Source of the DNA: JAFMKE01 sp047621945
Lineage (GTDB): Bacteria; Bacteroidota; Bacteroidia; Chitinophagales; UBA8649
Assembly (NCBI GenBank): GCA_047621945.1
Contig: JBLHMK010000018.1
Location: forward strand, 1 to 29,043
DNA: 29,043 nt
Reading direction: 5' to 3'
Of the stretch, positions 1 through 8,522 are shown in pieces. The first letter of the stretch is position 1. Every line of letters begins with the position of its first letter. A model generated the notes under the pieces. The model was not told the origin of the DNA. It did no database searches and saw only the letters and a list, made by a program, of their open reading frames with translations. A program made the position numbers and the translations under genes.

Positions 1-1176
1 CTATACACAGAGGCACCTGAACTGGAGAAGTACTTTTGGTTGCCACTTGTTGTGGCAATAAGCTACGGAGGGTTTAATTTTTTAAAAAGCATCTCAATAG
101 TTCATCTTAGAATCACAATTCCAGCCTTTTTCAGTGGTGTGTTAGATCGAGTGTTGGTCATGTTTTTGTTATTTGCCTTTGGTTATTTTCACTGGATTGA
201 TGTTCAACAGTTTTACTATCTCAATATTTTATTGTTCTTCTGTCTGCCATTTGCATTGATGGTGATTTATGTTTTTGCATACTTAAAGCCAAAGCTTAAA
301 TTACCCAGTTTTAAGCAGTCATTAAACCTCTTAAATGTCTCTCGATCCTACAATTTATATCTCTTGTTCGGATCAATTTCTAGTGTAGTTATCGCTTCCA
401 TTGATGTAAATATGATAGCAGGTGGACTTGGGATGGAACTAGCAGGAGTCTACACTATCGCTTATTTTATGGGAATGGTCATTGAAATCCCTAAAAGAAG
501 TCTGACCAATATCATCTATCCAATATTGAATAAAGCAGTAATAAAAAAAGATGCTTTAGAAATAAAGAGCTTGTATCAAAAATCAAGCATTAATCAATTC
601 TTAGTGGGTTCTTTCATTTTTTTAATAATCTGGCTAAATATTGATCAAATTTTCATGATTATCCCTAATGGTGATGATTTTGTAGCAGGTAAATTAGTGG
701 TTTTGTTTATTGGTCTGAGTAAATTGTTTGATATGTTGATGGGAGTGAATAAAGAGATCATTGAGTTGTCTAAATATTATCGATTTAATCTGGTATTGGG
801 TGTCTTGTTAAGTGTTTTGGTAATCGTGCTCAATCTAATATTTATACCTTTAAAATCTGCTGTTTTTGGTGGTATTAATGGTGTGGCTTTCGCTAGTTTG
901 TTGGCATTATTTATAAGCAACCTACTTGCATTTGTCATCGTTTGGAGAAAAGAAAAAGTTCACCCTTTCACCCTTAATCACGGGAAAATATTTGTGGTAA
1001 TTTTCGTAAGTAGTATGCTTTGTTATTTTATCCAAGTTGAACATCCAATTCTTTCCATTTCTCTAACGACAGCTTGTATTACGCTAAGTTATATCTTTTT
1101 GACCCTGGTTCTAAACATATCTGAAGATTTCAAGAGCTTGTTTGAAGCAGCTAAGGATAAGTTGATCAATAAATAG
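1..1176 (+). CDS. Wzx-like polysaccharide flippase (5' partial)
   Basis: The reading frame is open from the first base, so the true start lies upstream; about 391 residues are visible. The protein is strongly hydrophobic, with roughly ten membrane segments separated by short loops carrying Lys/Arg clusters. This matches the MATE/MOP-superfamily exporters that flip lipid-linked glycans across the inner membrane (Wzx/RfbX, polysaccharide biosynthesis C-terminal domain). The family usually has 12-14 segments and 420-500 residues, so the N-terminal 1-3 segments are missing. It sits directly upstream of a nonulosonate sugar cassette, so it plausibly flips a glycan containing that sugar. The family is clear from topology and composition; the substrate is inference. 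A TTG codon at position 40 is not the real start. Confidence 0.8.
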   Translation, partial: LYTEAPELEKYFWLPLVVAISYGGFNFLKSISIVHLRITIPAFFSGVLDRVLVMFLLFAFGYFHWIDVQQFYYLNILLFFCLPFALMVIYVFAYLKPKLKLPSFKQSLNLLNVSRSYNLYLLFGSISSVVIASIDVNMIAGGLGMELAGVYTIAYFMGMVIEIPKRSLTNIIYPILNKAVIKKDALEIKSLYQKSSINQFLVGSFIFLIIWLNIDQIFMIIPNGDDFVAGKLVVLFIGLSKLFDMLMGVNKEIIELSKYYRFNLVLGVLLSVLVIVLNLIFIPLKSAVFGGINGVAFASLLALFISNLLAFVIVWRKEKVHPFTLNHGKIFVVIFVSSMLCYFIQVEHPILSISLTTACITLSYIFLTLVLNISEDFKSLFEAAKDKLINK

Positions 1177-1260
1177 AACTTTTTTGTTAGCGATAGCCTT
1201 CAGGTAAATAATCTTGTCGTCAAATCATTCATTTTGACCATATTATTGATACTTTTTGAT

Positions 1261-1268
1261 TAATTTCG
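1261..1268 (+). promoter_or_regulatory. Candidate -7 promoter element before the nonulosonate cassette
   Basis: The octamer TAATTTCG lies 36 bases before the dehydratase start and resembles the Bacteroidota -7 consensus TAnnTTTG. The nearest upstream TTTG (1233-1236) is 24 bases away, slightly longer than the usual 19-21, so the match is imperfect. The 127-base gap 1177-1303 holds no gene and no convincing terminator. This gap is the only sizeable one before the overlapping gene run, which makes a promoter here reasonable but unproven. Confidence 0.25.
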
Positions 1269-1303
1269 TTTAATAAATAGATTCCTCGAAAATCCTAATT
1301 TGA

Positions 1304-2494
1304 ATGTTGCAGTACTTAGATCTCATCGACCGAAAAGAAAAGCTATTTGAAGCTGATATAGCCAACAACAAAGCTGCTCTTACCAGCGAAGTGTCTGGTG
1401 CAAGGTTTTTAGTTTTAGGTGGTGCTGGAACCATTGGGCAAGCTGTAGTAAAGGAAATATTTAAACGCAAACCAAAGAAACTTCACGTAGTTGATTTAAG
1501 TGAAAATAATTTGGTTGAGCTAGTAAGAGATATCAGGAGTTCCTTTGGTTACATCGATGGAGAGTTTAAAACCTTTGTTTTGGATATCGCATCCATTGAA
1601 TATGATGCCTTCATTAAGCAAGATGGTCAGTACGATTATGTAATGAATCTTTCTGCGCTTAAACATGTAAGGAGTGAAAAGGACCCATTTACTTTAATGC
1701 GAATGATTGAAGTGAATATTTTGAATACAATTAAGACAATTGATCAGTCTATTGCTGCGGGTGTTAAAAAATATTTTTGCGTTTCCACAGATAAAGCTGC
1801 CAATCCCGTTAATATGATGGGAGGGTCTAAGCGAATAATGGAAATGTTCTTGATGAAGAAAAGCGAACAAATTAAGATCTCCACGGCAAGGTTTGCGAAT
1901 GTTGCCTTTTCAGATGGTTCTTTATTGTTTGGTTTCGAACAACGAATTAAAAAGAGACAAGCTTTAGCGGCCCCATCTGATATTAAACGATATTTCGTTA
2001 TTCCGGAAGAGTCGGGAGAGCTCTGCTTGATGTCTTGTATCTTTGGTGAGAATAGGGATATTTATTTCCCCAAACTAGATGAAGGTCTTCACTTGATTAC
2101 TTTTGCTGATATTGGTATTCGCTTTTTAAAGGCTCAAGGATTCGAAGCGTATAACTGTCAGACTGAGGATGAAGCTCGCTCTCGATTAGAGGAGTTAGTG
2201 AGTCAAGGTAAATGGCCTTGCTTTTTTACGCCGAGTAATACTACTGGAGAAAAAGGATACGAAGAATTTTTCACGGAAGGAGAAACCCTAGAGCTAAACA
2301 AGCATGAATCAATAGGTATTGTTAAGAATGAACCTACTTTTGATAAAGAGAAATTACAATACTTTTTAGATGAAATCAGTAAGTATCGCAATAACAGAAG
2401 CTGGGAAAAAGAAGATATCGTCAAGCTGTTTCATTATATGATTCCTAATTTTGGACACAAGGAAGTACATAAATATTTGGATAGTAAAATGTAG
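1304..2494 (+). CDS. legB: NDP-N-acetylglucosamine 4,6-dehydratase (LegB-like, CapD/PF02719 family)
   Basis: A 396-residue short-chain dehydrogenase/reductase. The Rossmann motif GGAGTIG is at residues 39-45, an STDKA motif at 161-165, and MMGGSK at 171-176 carries the catalytic Lys176. The usual SDR tyrosine is a methionine here, as in the WbpM/CapD subgroup of UDP-GlcNAc dehydratases. The enzyme removes water across C4-C6 to give the 4-keto-6-deoxy sugar nucleotide, the first committed step toward legionaminic-type sugars. It is about 60 residues longer than Campylobacter LegB because of a C-terminal tail (about 275-396). The next gene, the LegC aminotransferase, starts 3 bases after its stop, which supports the pathway. 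Whether the donor is UDP- or GDP-GlcNAc cannot be read from the sequence. Confidence 0.85.
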   Translation: MLQYLDLIDRKEKLFEADIANNKAALTSEVSGARFLVLGGAGTIGQAVVKEIFKRKPKKLHVVDLSENNLVELVRDIRSSFGYIDGEFKTFVLDIASIEYDAFIKQDGQYDYVMNLSALKHVRSEKDPFTLMRMIEVNILNTIKTIDQSIAAGVKKYFCVSTDKAANPVNMMGGSKRIMEMFLMKKSEQIKISTARFANVAFSDGSLLFGFEQRIKKRQALAAPSDIKRYFVIPEESGELCLMSCIFGENRDIYFPKLDEGLHLITFADIGIRFLKAQGFEAYNCQTEDEARSRLEELVSQGKWPCFFTPSNTTGEKGYEEFFTEGETLELNKHESIGIVKNEPTFDKEKLQYFLDEISKYRNNRSWEKEDIVKLFHYMIPNFGHKEVHKYLDSKM

Positions 2495-2497
2495 TTT

Positions 2498-3643
2498 ATG
2501 CAAGAAGAACTAGTCAAGTACATACGAGAACTCTTTGAAGAACCTGAAAAGTTTATTCCCCTACACGAACCTCGATTTGTAGGAAATGAAAAGAAATATG
2601 TGTTAGAAACAATTGAATCTACATTTGTTTCTTCTGTCGGAAAGTTTGTAGATCGATTTGAGGAAATGATGTGTGAGATTACTGGCGCTAAGCATGCCAT
2701 TGCTATTGTGAATGGAACAAATGCGCTTCACTTAGCGCTGGTTTTAGCTGGCGTTGAGAAGGACGATGAAGTATTAACTCAAGCTTTAACTTTTGTTGCC
2801 ACAGCTAACGCAATCTCTTATTGTAATGCAAGTCCTCATTTTGTGGATGTAGACAGCGACACCTTAGGTTTATCTCCTTCATTACTTAGAAAGCACTTAA
2901 ATGAAATTGCAGAAGTAAAGGGAAATGCCTGCTATAATAAATTGACCGGTAAACGAATTGCAGCATGCCTGCCTATGCATACTTTTGGCTTGCCAGCAAG
3001 AATTGATGAGCTCGTTGAATTGTGTAATGAGTTTCATATTCCTCTTGTGGAAGATGCCGCTGAATCTTTAGGGGCGAGTTATAAGGGCAAACAAACGGGG
3101 ACATTTGGTCTTTTGGGTGTGTTTAGCTTTAATGGCAACAAAACTGTAACTGCAGGTGGAGGTGGAGCTATTGTTACCGATGATGAAGGACTTGCAAAAT
3201 TAGGTAAACATCTTAGCACGCAAGCTAAGGTGCCTCACAAGTGGGAGTATCACCATGATCATATCGGCTACAATTATAGAATGCCTAATCTTAATGCAGC
3301 CTTAGCTTGTGCTCAACTTGAGAACTTAAGTGATTTTATTCAAAATAAAAGAGAACTATCTGAATGGTATCTCAAGTTCTTTGAATCTTATCCTGAAGTA
3401 ATCTTACACCGTGAGATTGAAGAGGCAAAATCAAATTATTGGTTGAATGCTATTCAACTGGCTTCCCGAGAAAAAAGAGATGAGTTTTTAAGCTATATGA
3501 ATGAGCATGGAGTGATGACACGACCTATTTGGACTTTAATGAATAAACTAGACATGTTTTTAGATTGTCCGAAAAGTGATTTATCAAATGCCTTGTATTT
3601 GGAGGATAGAATTGTTAACTTACCTAGTAGTGTACGAATATGA
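2498..3643 (+). CDS. legC: LegC-type PLP-dependent sugar aminotransferase
   Basis: A 381-residue DegT/DnrJ/EryC1/StrS aminotransferase. The PLP lysine is Lys215 in the FNGNKTVTAGGGG segment. An NGTNALHLAL segment (72-81) forms the phosphate-binding region, and EDAAESLGASYKGK (185-198) is typical of the family. It converts the 4-keto-6-deoxy intermediate into the 4-amino sugar using glutamate. The N-terminus, with PLHEPRFVGNEKKYV at 21-35, is characteristic of the LegC subfamily rather than PseC. It follows the dehydratase by 3 bases, and its TGA overlaps the next start in an ATGA (3640-3643), implying translational coupling. The cytosolic role in legionaminic-type sugar synthesis is well supported by this neighbourhood. 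Confidence 0.9.
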   Translation: MQEELVKYIRELFEEPEKFIPLHEPRFVGNEKKYVLETIESTFVSSVGKFVDRFEEMMCEITGAKHAIAIVNGTNALHLALVLAGVEKDDEVLTQALTFVATANAISYCNASPHFVDVDSDTLGLSPSLLRKHLNEIAEVKGNACYNKLTGKRIAACLPMHTFGLPARIDELVELCNEFHIPLVEDAAESLGASYKGKQTGTFGLLGVFSFNGNKTVTAGGGGAIVTDDEGLAKLGKHLSTQAKVPHKWEYHHDHIGYNYRMPNLNAALACAQLENLSDFIQNKRELSEWYLKFFESYPEVILHREIEEAKSNYWLNAIQLASREKRDEFLSYMNEHGVMTRPIWTLMNKLDMFLDCPKSDLSNALYLEDRIVNLPSSVRI

Positions 3644-4281
3644 CGGATATGAAAGAGATACTATTAATTGGGGGTGGCGGACATTGTCGGTCATGCATAG
3701 AGGTAATTGAATCTAGTAAAGAGTTTAAAATTGCAGGAATTATTGATCGAAAACATATGGTAGGGCAGTCCATTCTTGGTTATCCTGTAATCGGCAGCGA
3801 TAGCAATTTGAAGGCTTTACGTGAAAAGTATACGTATGCTATTGTTACAGTTGGACAAATTGAATCCAATGAGCTTCGGAAGAAGCTATTTGGCAAACTT
3901 CGAAGATTAAATTATGTTTTACCCGTTCTAATTGCGGATTCAGCTCATGTTTCTAAACACTCCAATATAGGAGAAGGAAGTATAGTGATGCACCAAGCTT
4001 TCGTTAATGCTGGAGTAAGTATCGGTTCAAATTCTATCGTCAATAATGGAGCTATAATTGAACATGATTGTGTAATAGGTAATCATTGCCATGTTTCAAC
4101 TAATGTGACCTTAAATGGCGGAGTAAAAATAAACCACGACACTTTTATAGGTTCTAATTCTTGTATCATACAAGAATTAAAAGTAGCTTCCAATGTGTGT
4201 GTTGGAGCAAATTCTACAGTAATGAAAAATATAGCACGCAAAGGAACCTATGTAGGTTCTCCCGCGCAAAAAATAAAATGA
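3640..4281 (+). CDS. neuD: NeuD/PglD-family sugar N-acetyltransferase (LegH role)
   Basis: A 213-residue protein with an N-terminal Rossmann-like nucleotide-sugar domain (LLIGGGGHCRS, residues 8-18) followed by a left-handed beta-helix of hexapeptide repeats (about 103-208). His142, in AIIEHDCVIG, is at the position of the catalytic base of PglD-type enzymes. The protein should transfer acetyl from acetyl-CoA to the 4-amino group made by LegC, completing the 2,4-diacetamido-2,4,6-trideoxyhexose nucleotide. It overlaps the genes on both sides by 4 bases. An O-acetyltransferase role (as in true NeuD) is the alternative; the position between LegC and the synthase favours N-acetylation. Confidence 0.8.
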   Translation: MTDMKEILLIGGGGHCRSCIEVIESSKEFKIAGIIDRKHMVGQSILGYPVIGSDSNLKALREKYTYAIVTVGQIESNELRKKLFGKLRRLNYVLPVLIADSAHVSKHSNIGEGSIVMHQAFVNAGVSIGSNSIVNNGAIIEHDCVIGNHCHVSTNVTLNGGVKINHDTFIGSNSCIIQELKVASNVCVGANSTVMKNIARKGTYVGSPAQKIK

Positions 4282-5273
4282 GTAAGACCCTTATCATAGC
4301 AGAAGCAGGCGTTAATCATAATGGCGATATTCATTTGGCAAAAAAGCTCATTGTGGCTGCTGCTGATGCTGGAGCTGATTATATTAAATTTCAAACTTTT
4401 AAGGCGGAGAACTTAGTGAATAAGTCTGCAGAACAAGCTGATTATCAAAAAGAGAATACGGGTAAAACAGAATCTCAATTTGACATGTTGAAACGTTTGG
4501 AGCTAAGTTATGATGACTTTGATGAATTGGAAAAATCATGTCAAGAACATGACATCAAATTCCTTTCCACGGCATTCGATTTTGAAAGCATTGAATACTT
4601 AAAGAATAAACTTGATTTCTATAAAATCCCTTCCGGCGAAATTACCAATCTTCCTTATTTAGAAAAAGTAGCTAAGCTCAATCTACCCATCATTATGAGT
4701 ACTGGGATGGCCAATATGCAAGAAGTTAAAGAAGCTCTTGCTGTTCTAGAGAAGAATGGAATTATTAGAAACAACATAACTATTCTACATTGCAATACGG
4801 AGTATCCTACTCCAATGAAAGACGTGAATTTAAATGCTATGTTGACTATCGCGAATGAACTCGGAGTGAAAGTAGGCTACTCTGATCACACTTTGGGTAT
4901 TGAAATTCCTATAGCGGCAGTTGCCATGGGTGCTAAAGTGATTGAAAAACACTTTACATTGGATAAGAATATGCAAGGGCCTGATCATAAAGCATCCTTA
5001 GAACCTCATGAGCTAAAGGCTATGGTTGATGGCATTCGGAATATTGAACAAGCAATGGGCTCTGGGGTGAAAACACCAAGTGCTAGTGAACTTAAAAACA
5101 AAGAAGTAGCTCGAAAAAGTATCGTAGCGGCTTCCTCTATAAAACAAGGTGAAGTGTTTACTTCTCAAAATATAACTACTAAAAGACCTGGAACTGGTAT
5201 ATCGCCAATGCAATGGCATGAACTTATCGGAACCCCAGCTCAAAAGGACTATAAAGAGGACGAATTGATATGA
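4278..5273 (+). CDS. neuB: Nonulosonate synthase, LegI/NeuB family
   Basis: A 331-residue enzyme that condenses phosphoenolpyruvate with a six-carbon N-acylated sugar to form a nine-carbon alpha-keto acid. All family signatures are present: Glu9 in IAEAGVNHNG, Lys37 in IKFQTF, Lys116 and Glu121 in KIPSGE, metal-binding His171 and His204, Asp236 in GPDH, and Arg279 at the start of the C-terminal SAF (antifreeze-like) domain (about 278-331). I chose the ATG at 4278: it overlaps the preceding stop as ATGA and gives the standard N-terminus, while an upstream in-frame ATG at 4161 would read through 39 residues of out-of-frame acetyltransferase sequence. The likely product is legionaminic acid or a close isomer; the neighbours decide this, not the sequence alone. 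Confidence 0.92.
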   Translation: MSKTLIIAEAGVNHNGDIHLAKKLIVAAADAGADYIKFQTFKAENLVNKSAEQADYQKENTGKTESQFDMLKRLELSYDDFDELEKSCQEHDIKFLSTAFDFESIEYLKNKLDFYKIPSGEITNLPYLEKVAKLNLPIIMSTGMANMQEVKEALAVLEKNGIIRNNITILHCNTEYPTPMKDVNLNAMLTIANELGVKVGYSDHTLGIEIPIAAVAMGAKVIEKHFTLDKNMQGPDHKASLEPHELKAMVDGIRNIEQAMGSGVKTPSASELKNKEVARKSIVAASSIKQGEVFTSQNITTKRPGTGISPMQWHELIGTPAQKDYKEDELI

Positions 5274-6376
5274 AAGTAGGGGTATTAACAAGTTCTAGGG
5301 CTGATTTTGGGATATACATTCCATTGTTAAATGCCTTGCATAATGATTCATTCTTTGACTTACATCTTATCGCATTTGGAACTCATTTGTCTAAAAAACA
5401 TGGCTATACTATCCAAGAAATACAGAGTCAAGGATATGATAATGTACATGAAGTAGATACCATTCCTAATTCAGATTCTCCAATGGCAATAGCCAAAGGA
5501 ATAGCTAAAGCAGTTAATGGTTTTGCCACCTTCTGGGATCAACATGACTTTGATTTAGTATTTGCTTTAGGCGATCGTTATGAAATGTTTGCTGCGGTAA
5601 GTGCTGCTAGTCCGTTTAGAATGAAGATCGCTCATATTCACGCAGGAGAAACGACTTTAGGAGCAATTGATAACGGCTACAGACATGCTATCTCCTTGTT
5701 TTCAAAGTATTTGTTTGTATCTACTGAAGAGTACGCCAATCGTGCTAAGGAAATAGTAGCAAATGAAGCGGAAGTTTTTAATGTGGGGGCTTTGAGTATT
5801 GACAATCTAAATAAGATCTCTTTCTTATCAGTAGAGGGGTTTAATGACAAATTTGGTATCGATCTTTCTAAAGATACCATCTTGTCTACCTTCCATCCTG
5901 AAACTGTGGCATTCGAAAAGAACAAGGGGTATATTGAAGAATTAATTGAAACTTTCGAAGTATTGAAAGAATCGTATCAATTAGTAATCACTTTACCTAA
6001 TGCGGACACCATGGGAGAAATGATTCGAGAGCAATTGATTCATTTTGGAGCGAAATACCCTCAAGTTCACATTGTTAAATCACTGGGTATGCATGGTTAT
6101 TTATCTTGCATGAAACATTGTTGTTTGATGATGGGGAATACCTCAAGTGCTTATGTAGAAGCAAGCTTTTTTCCTAAAGCGGTAATTGATTTAGGCGATA
6201 GACAAAAAGGTCGATTAGTAACAGCTAATATTCGACGAACTAAAATAGATAAAGAGGCTATATTCGCTGCTATAAGAGAAATAGAGCTTGGAGACCCAGT
6301 GGCTAAACTAAATGTTTATGGAAATGGGGATTCGGCTGAACAAATTGTAGGAATATTAAAAAGTTGGAATGATTAA
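5270..6376 (+). CDS. neuC: Hydrolysing NDP-sugar 2-epimerase (NeuC/LegG family)
   Basis: A 368-residue GT-B-fold epimerase. TSSRADFGIY (residues 7-16), ALGDRYEMFAA (99-109), AHIHAGETTLGAID (121-134) and a late MGNTSSAYVE segment are the NeuC/WecB signatures, including Asp102 and Glu127. In the pathway it inverts C2 and hydrolyses the nucleotide, releasing the free mannose-configured sugar used by the synthase. It overlaps the synthase by 4 bases (ATGA). In Campylobacter the equivalent legionaminic gene also neighbours NeuB2. Confidence in the family is high; that the substrate is the 2,4-diacetamido-6-deoxy sugar rather than plain GlcNAc follows from the upstream legBC-type genes. Confidence 0.92.
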   Translation: MKVGVLTSSRADFGIYIPLLNALHNDSFFDLHLIAFGTHLSKKHGYTIQEIQSQGYDNVHEVDTIPNSDSPMAIAKGIAKAVNGFATFWDQHDFDLVFALGDRYEMFAAVSAASPFRMKIAHIHAGETTLGAIDNGYRHAISLFSKYLFVSTEEYANRAKEIVANEAEVFNVGALSIDNLNKISFLSVEGFNDKFGIDLSKDTILSTFHPETVAFEKNKGYIEELIETFEVLKESYQLVITLPNADTMGEMIREQLIHFGAKYPQVHIVKSLGMHGYLSCMKHCCLMMGNTSSAYVEASFFPKAVIDLGDRQKGRLVTANIRRTKIDKEAIFAAIREIELGDPVAKLNVYGNGDSAEQIVGILKSWND

Positions 6377-7406
6377 CAAAGCTATAATTCATCAAGTAAC
6401 GACTATCCGTGAAGCACTTAATTTGATTAACGAGCTTTCGGGTAAAACACTTTTTATTGTAGACGAATCGAACAAAGCAATCGGTTCGGTTACCGATGGA
6501 GATATACGTAGAGGCCTATTGAAAGGCTTGAGCTTAGAAAGCAAAATTAAGGATGTCATGTCGCTAGGATTTAAGTTTCTAACCGAGAATGATTATTCCC
6601 CTAAACGCATTAAAGAGTTAAAAGCTGCCAATATCTTATTCGTTCCTTTATTGGCAAGTGATGGAACTATTAAGGAGATATTGAATCTATCTTCATTGAA
6701 ATCCATGCTTCCCTTAGAAGCGATAATTATGGCAGGAGGGAAAGGCTCGCGCTTAGCTCCATTAACCGATCAAACACCTAAGCCTTTGCTCAAAATAGGA
6801 GATAAGCCAATCATTGAATATAACATCGACCGCCTGATTAGTTTTGGAATTAAAAAGATTTACATTTCTGTAAATTATTTGAAAGACCAAATCATGGATT
6901 ACTTTGGAGATGGAAGCCAAAAAGGTATTGTGATTGAATACATCGAAGAAAGTGAAATAACTGGAACCTTAGGCTCAGCGACTTATGTAGCTGATTTTGG
7001 AACCAATGATATCTTGGTTATGAATTCAGATCTCTTGACTAATGTAGATTTTGAAGACTTATATCAGACCTATATGGAAAATGAGGCAGAGATGGTCGTT
7101 GCTTCAGTACCTTACGAGGTTATAGTTCCTTACGGAATATTAGAAACAGAACAGAATAATATCACCTCATTACAGGAAAAACCTACTTTTTTGTATTATT
7201 CAAATGCAGGTATATACATCATAAATAAACAGTGTATTCGTGATATTCCTCAAAGAGAATTTTACAATGCTACAGATTTGATTGAGAAACTCATTGAGGA
7301 AAATAGAAAAGTAGTTAATTTCCCTATCGTAGATTATTGGTTGGATATTGGCAAACCAAAGGATTTTGAAAAAGCCCAATTTGATATCAAACATTTAAAA
7401 CTATAA
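6369..7406 (+). CDS. CBS-domain sugar nucleotidyltransferase (PtmE-like)
   Basis: A 345-residue fusion. Residues 1-114 form a pair of CBS modules (VTDGDIRRGL at 41-50 is typical), and residues 117-345 form a nucleotidyltransferase with the signature MAGGKGSRLAPLT (121-133) and the KPLL motif. Campylobacter PtmE has this same architecture and makes GDP-glucosamine-type donors for legionaminic acid synthesis; other family members make GDP-mannose or GDP-heptose. It overlaps the NeuC stop by 8 bases, so it belongs to the same operon. The inference is that it supplies the NDP-hexosamine entering the pathway, possibly GDP-linked. The CBS pair may sense an adenine nucleotide or a CMP-sugar end product. 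The nucleotide and sugar specificity are not readable here. Confidence 0.8.
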   Translation: MINKAIIHQVTTIREALNLINELSGKTLFIVDESNKAIGSVTDGDIRRGLLKGLSLESKIKDVMSLGFKFLTENDYSPKRIKELKAANILFVPLLASDGTIKEILNLSSLKSMLPLEAIIMAGGKGSRLAPLTDQTPKPLLKIGDKPIIEYNIDRLISFGIKKIYISVNYLKDQIMDYFGDGSQKGIVIEYIEESEITGTLGSATYVADFGTNDILVMNSDLLTNVDFEDLYQTYMENEAEMVVASVPYEVIVPYGILETEQNNITSLQEKPTFLYYSNAGIYIINKQCIRDIPQREFYNATDLIEKLIEENRKVVNFPIVDYWLDIGKPKDFEKAQFDIKHLKL

Positions 7407-7430
7407 AGCCTACAAATTCCTAATAGCATG

Positions 7431-7445
7431 CCTTCATTTCGAAGG
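7431..7445 (+). other. Small hairpin in the gap between the two sugar modules
   Basis: CCTTC and GAAGG form a 5-bp stem around the loop ATTTC. It lies in the 57-base gap between the PtmE-like gene and the second NeuB-like gene. Apart from the 3-base gap after the dehydratase, this is the only non-overlapping junction between 1304 and 10388. No T-run follows, so it is not a classical terminator; it could be a pause, a processing site or chance. Confidence 0.2.
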
Positions 7446-7463
7446 TAAAGTCAAACTAGAATT

Positions 7464-8522
7464 ATGCAAAACATAAAGAAACCATATATCATTGCAGAAA
7501 CTGCTTTTCATCATGAAGGTGATGAGGGGTTCTTGATTAAGCTTATTGAAGAAACTGAAAAACATGCAGTGGATGCGTTGAAATTTCATGTTACGGTAGA
7601 TTTGAACGCCTATATGGCCCATGACCATGCTGCTATCAAAGTATTGGATCCTTGGTGTTTTAAAGAAGATCAATGGGATAGAATATTGGCTACCGTAAAA
7701 CAAACGGATATTGTTCTTTTATGCAATGATGTGAAGTCGGTTGAGTACGCCATTAACTGTAAGTTTGACGTTAAAGCAATTGAAATCCATGCTACAGCTT
7801 TAAATGAAATATTCTTATTAGACAAAGCGGCAATTTTTCCTGGAACCGTAATTTTAGGAACAGGCGGATCAACATTAGATGAGATTGATTATGCAGTACA
7901 ATACTTAAAGAAATTAGGTAAGCATGATATCTTCTTAATGCATGGATTCCAAAATTATCCGACGGATTACAAGGATATCAAATTGGATCGAATGAAGAAG
8001 CTAAATCAGTTATTTGATTTGCCAGTAGGCTATGCTGATCATACTGATCCAAGCAATGCATTGAATGAAGTGATTTCTTGCCTAGGACTTGCAAATGGTT
8101 TTCCCGTTATTGAAAAACATGTTACCACTCATTTTGGAGTGAAAAGAATTGATGCACAGTCTGCTATTAGTTTTGATCAATTGGATAAGGTGGCTGAAAT
8201 CGCTCAAGTGATTTATCAAACTCTTGGTGCTAAGGATTCATTAGTGCTTGCTGATGCTGAACTTAAATATGGAAATACAGGACCGATGAAAAAAGCTATC
8301 GTTGCCCAAGTTGATATTGAGAAAGGGGAAACAATAGGCTTGGATAAAATTGCCTTCAAAAGAACTAATGGTAGTAGTAGTATCAAGCAAAACGAGTTAT
8401 ATAAAGTACTGAATAATAAAGCAAACAAAGCGATTCGTGAAGATGAAATTATTGATTTATCTAATGTAGATTTTGAGTTTATTGCTCAAGATACTAGCCA
8501 ATTTAAAAATACGGGTAAATGA
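7464..8522 (+). CDS. Divergent second NeuB-family synthase, substrate unknown
   Basis: A 352-residue NeuB-family TIM barrel plus C-terminal SAF domain. Retained features are Glu12 (IAETAFHHEG), Lys40 (LKFHVT), the metal histidines His160 (LMHGFQNYPT) and His193 (GYADHT), and EKHVT at 217-221. The KIPSGE motif of the first synthase is replaced by an EIHATA-like stretch (107-112): by my alignment its Lys and Glu become Glu107 and Ala112, and the Arg that opens the SAF domain becomes Lys. PEP and metal binding therefore look intact, while the acceptor pocket is rebuilt. It overlaps the cytidylyltransferase gene by 4 bases. It is probably a synthase for a different nonulosonate or another 3-deoxy-2-keto acid sugar; loss of catalysis is less likely because the metal site is kept. 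Confidence 0.8.
   Translation: MQNIKKPYIIAETAFHHEGDEGFLIKLIEETEKHAVDALKFHVTVDLNAYMAHDHAAIKVLDPWCFKEDQWDRILATVKQTDIVLLCNDVKSVEYAINCKFDVKAIEIHATALNEIFLLDKAAIFPGTVILGTGGSTLDEIDYAVQYLKKLGKHDIFLMHGFQNYPTDYKDIKLDRMKKLNQLFDLPVGYADHTDPSNALNEVISCLGLANGFPVIEKHVTTHFGVKRIDAQSAISFDQLDKVAEIAQVIYQTLGAKDSLVLADAELKYGNTGPMKKAIVAQVDIEKGETIGLDKIAFKRTNGSSSIKQNELYKVLNNKANKAIREDEIIDLSNVDFEFIAQDTSQFKNTGK

Noticed and set aside
1177..1303. Riboswitch or small RNA in the gap after the flippase
   Set aside because: No conserved fold or strong hairpin was visible; only a weak promoter-like octamer.
4161..4277. N-terminal extension of the LegI/NeuB frame from an upstream ATG
   Set aside because: It overlaps 39 codons of the acetyltransferase in another frame and does not resemble NeuB; the ATG at 4278 gives the standard start and an ATGA overlap.
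7464..8522. Possibility that the second NeuB-like gene is a degenerate duplicate
   Set aside because: The frame is intact, the metal histidines and PEP-site residues are kept, and it is in a tight operon, so active divergence is more likely than decay.
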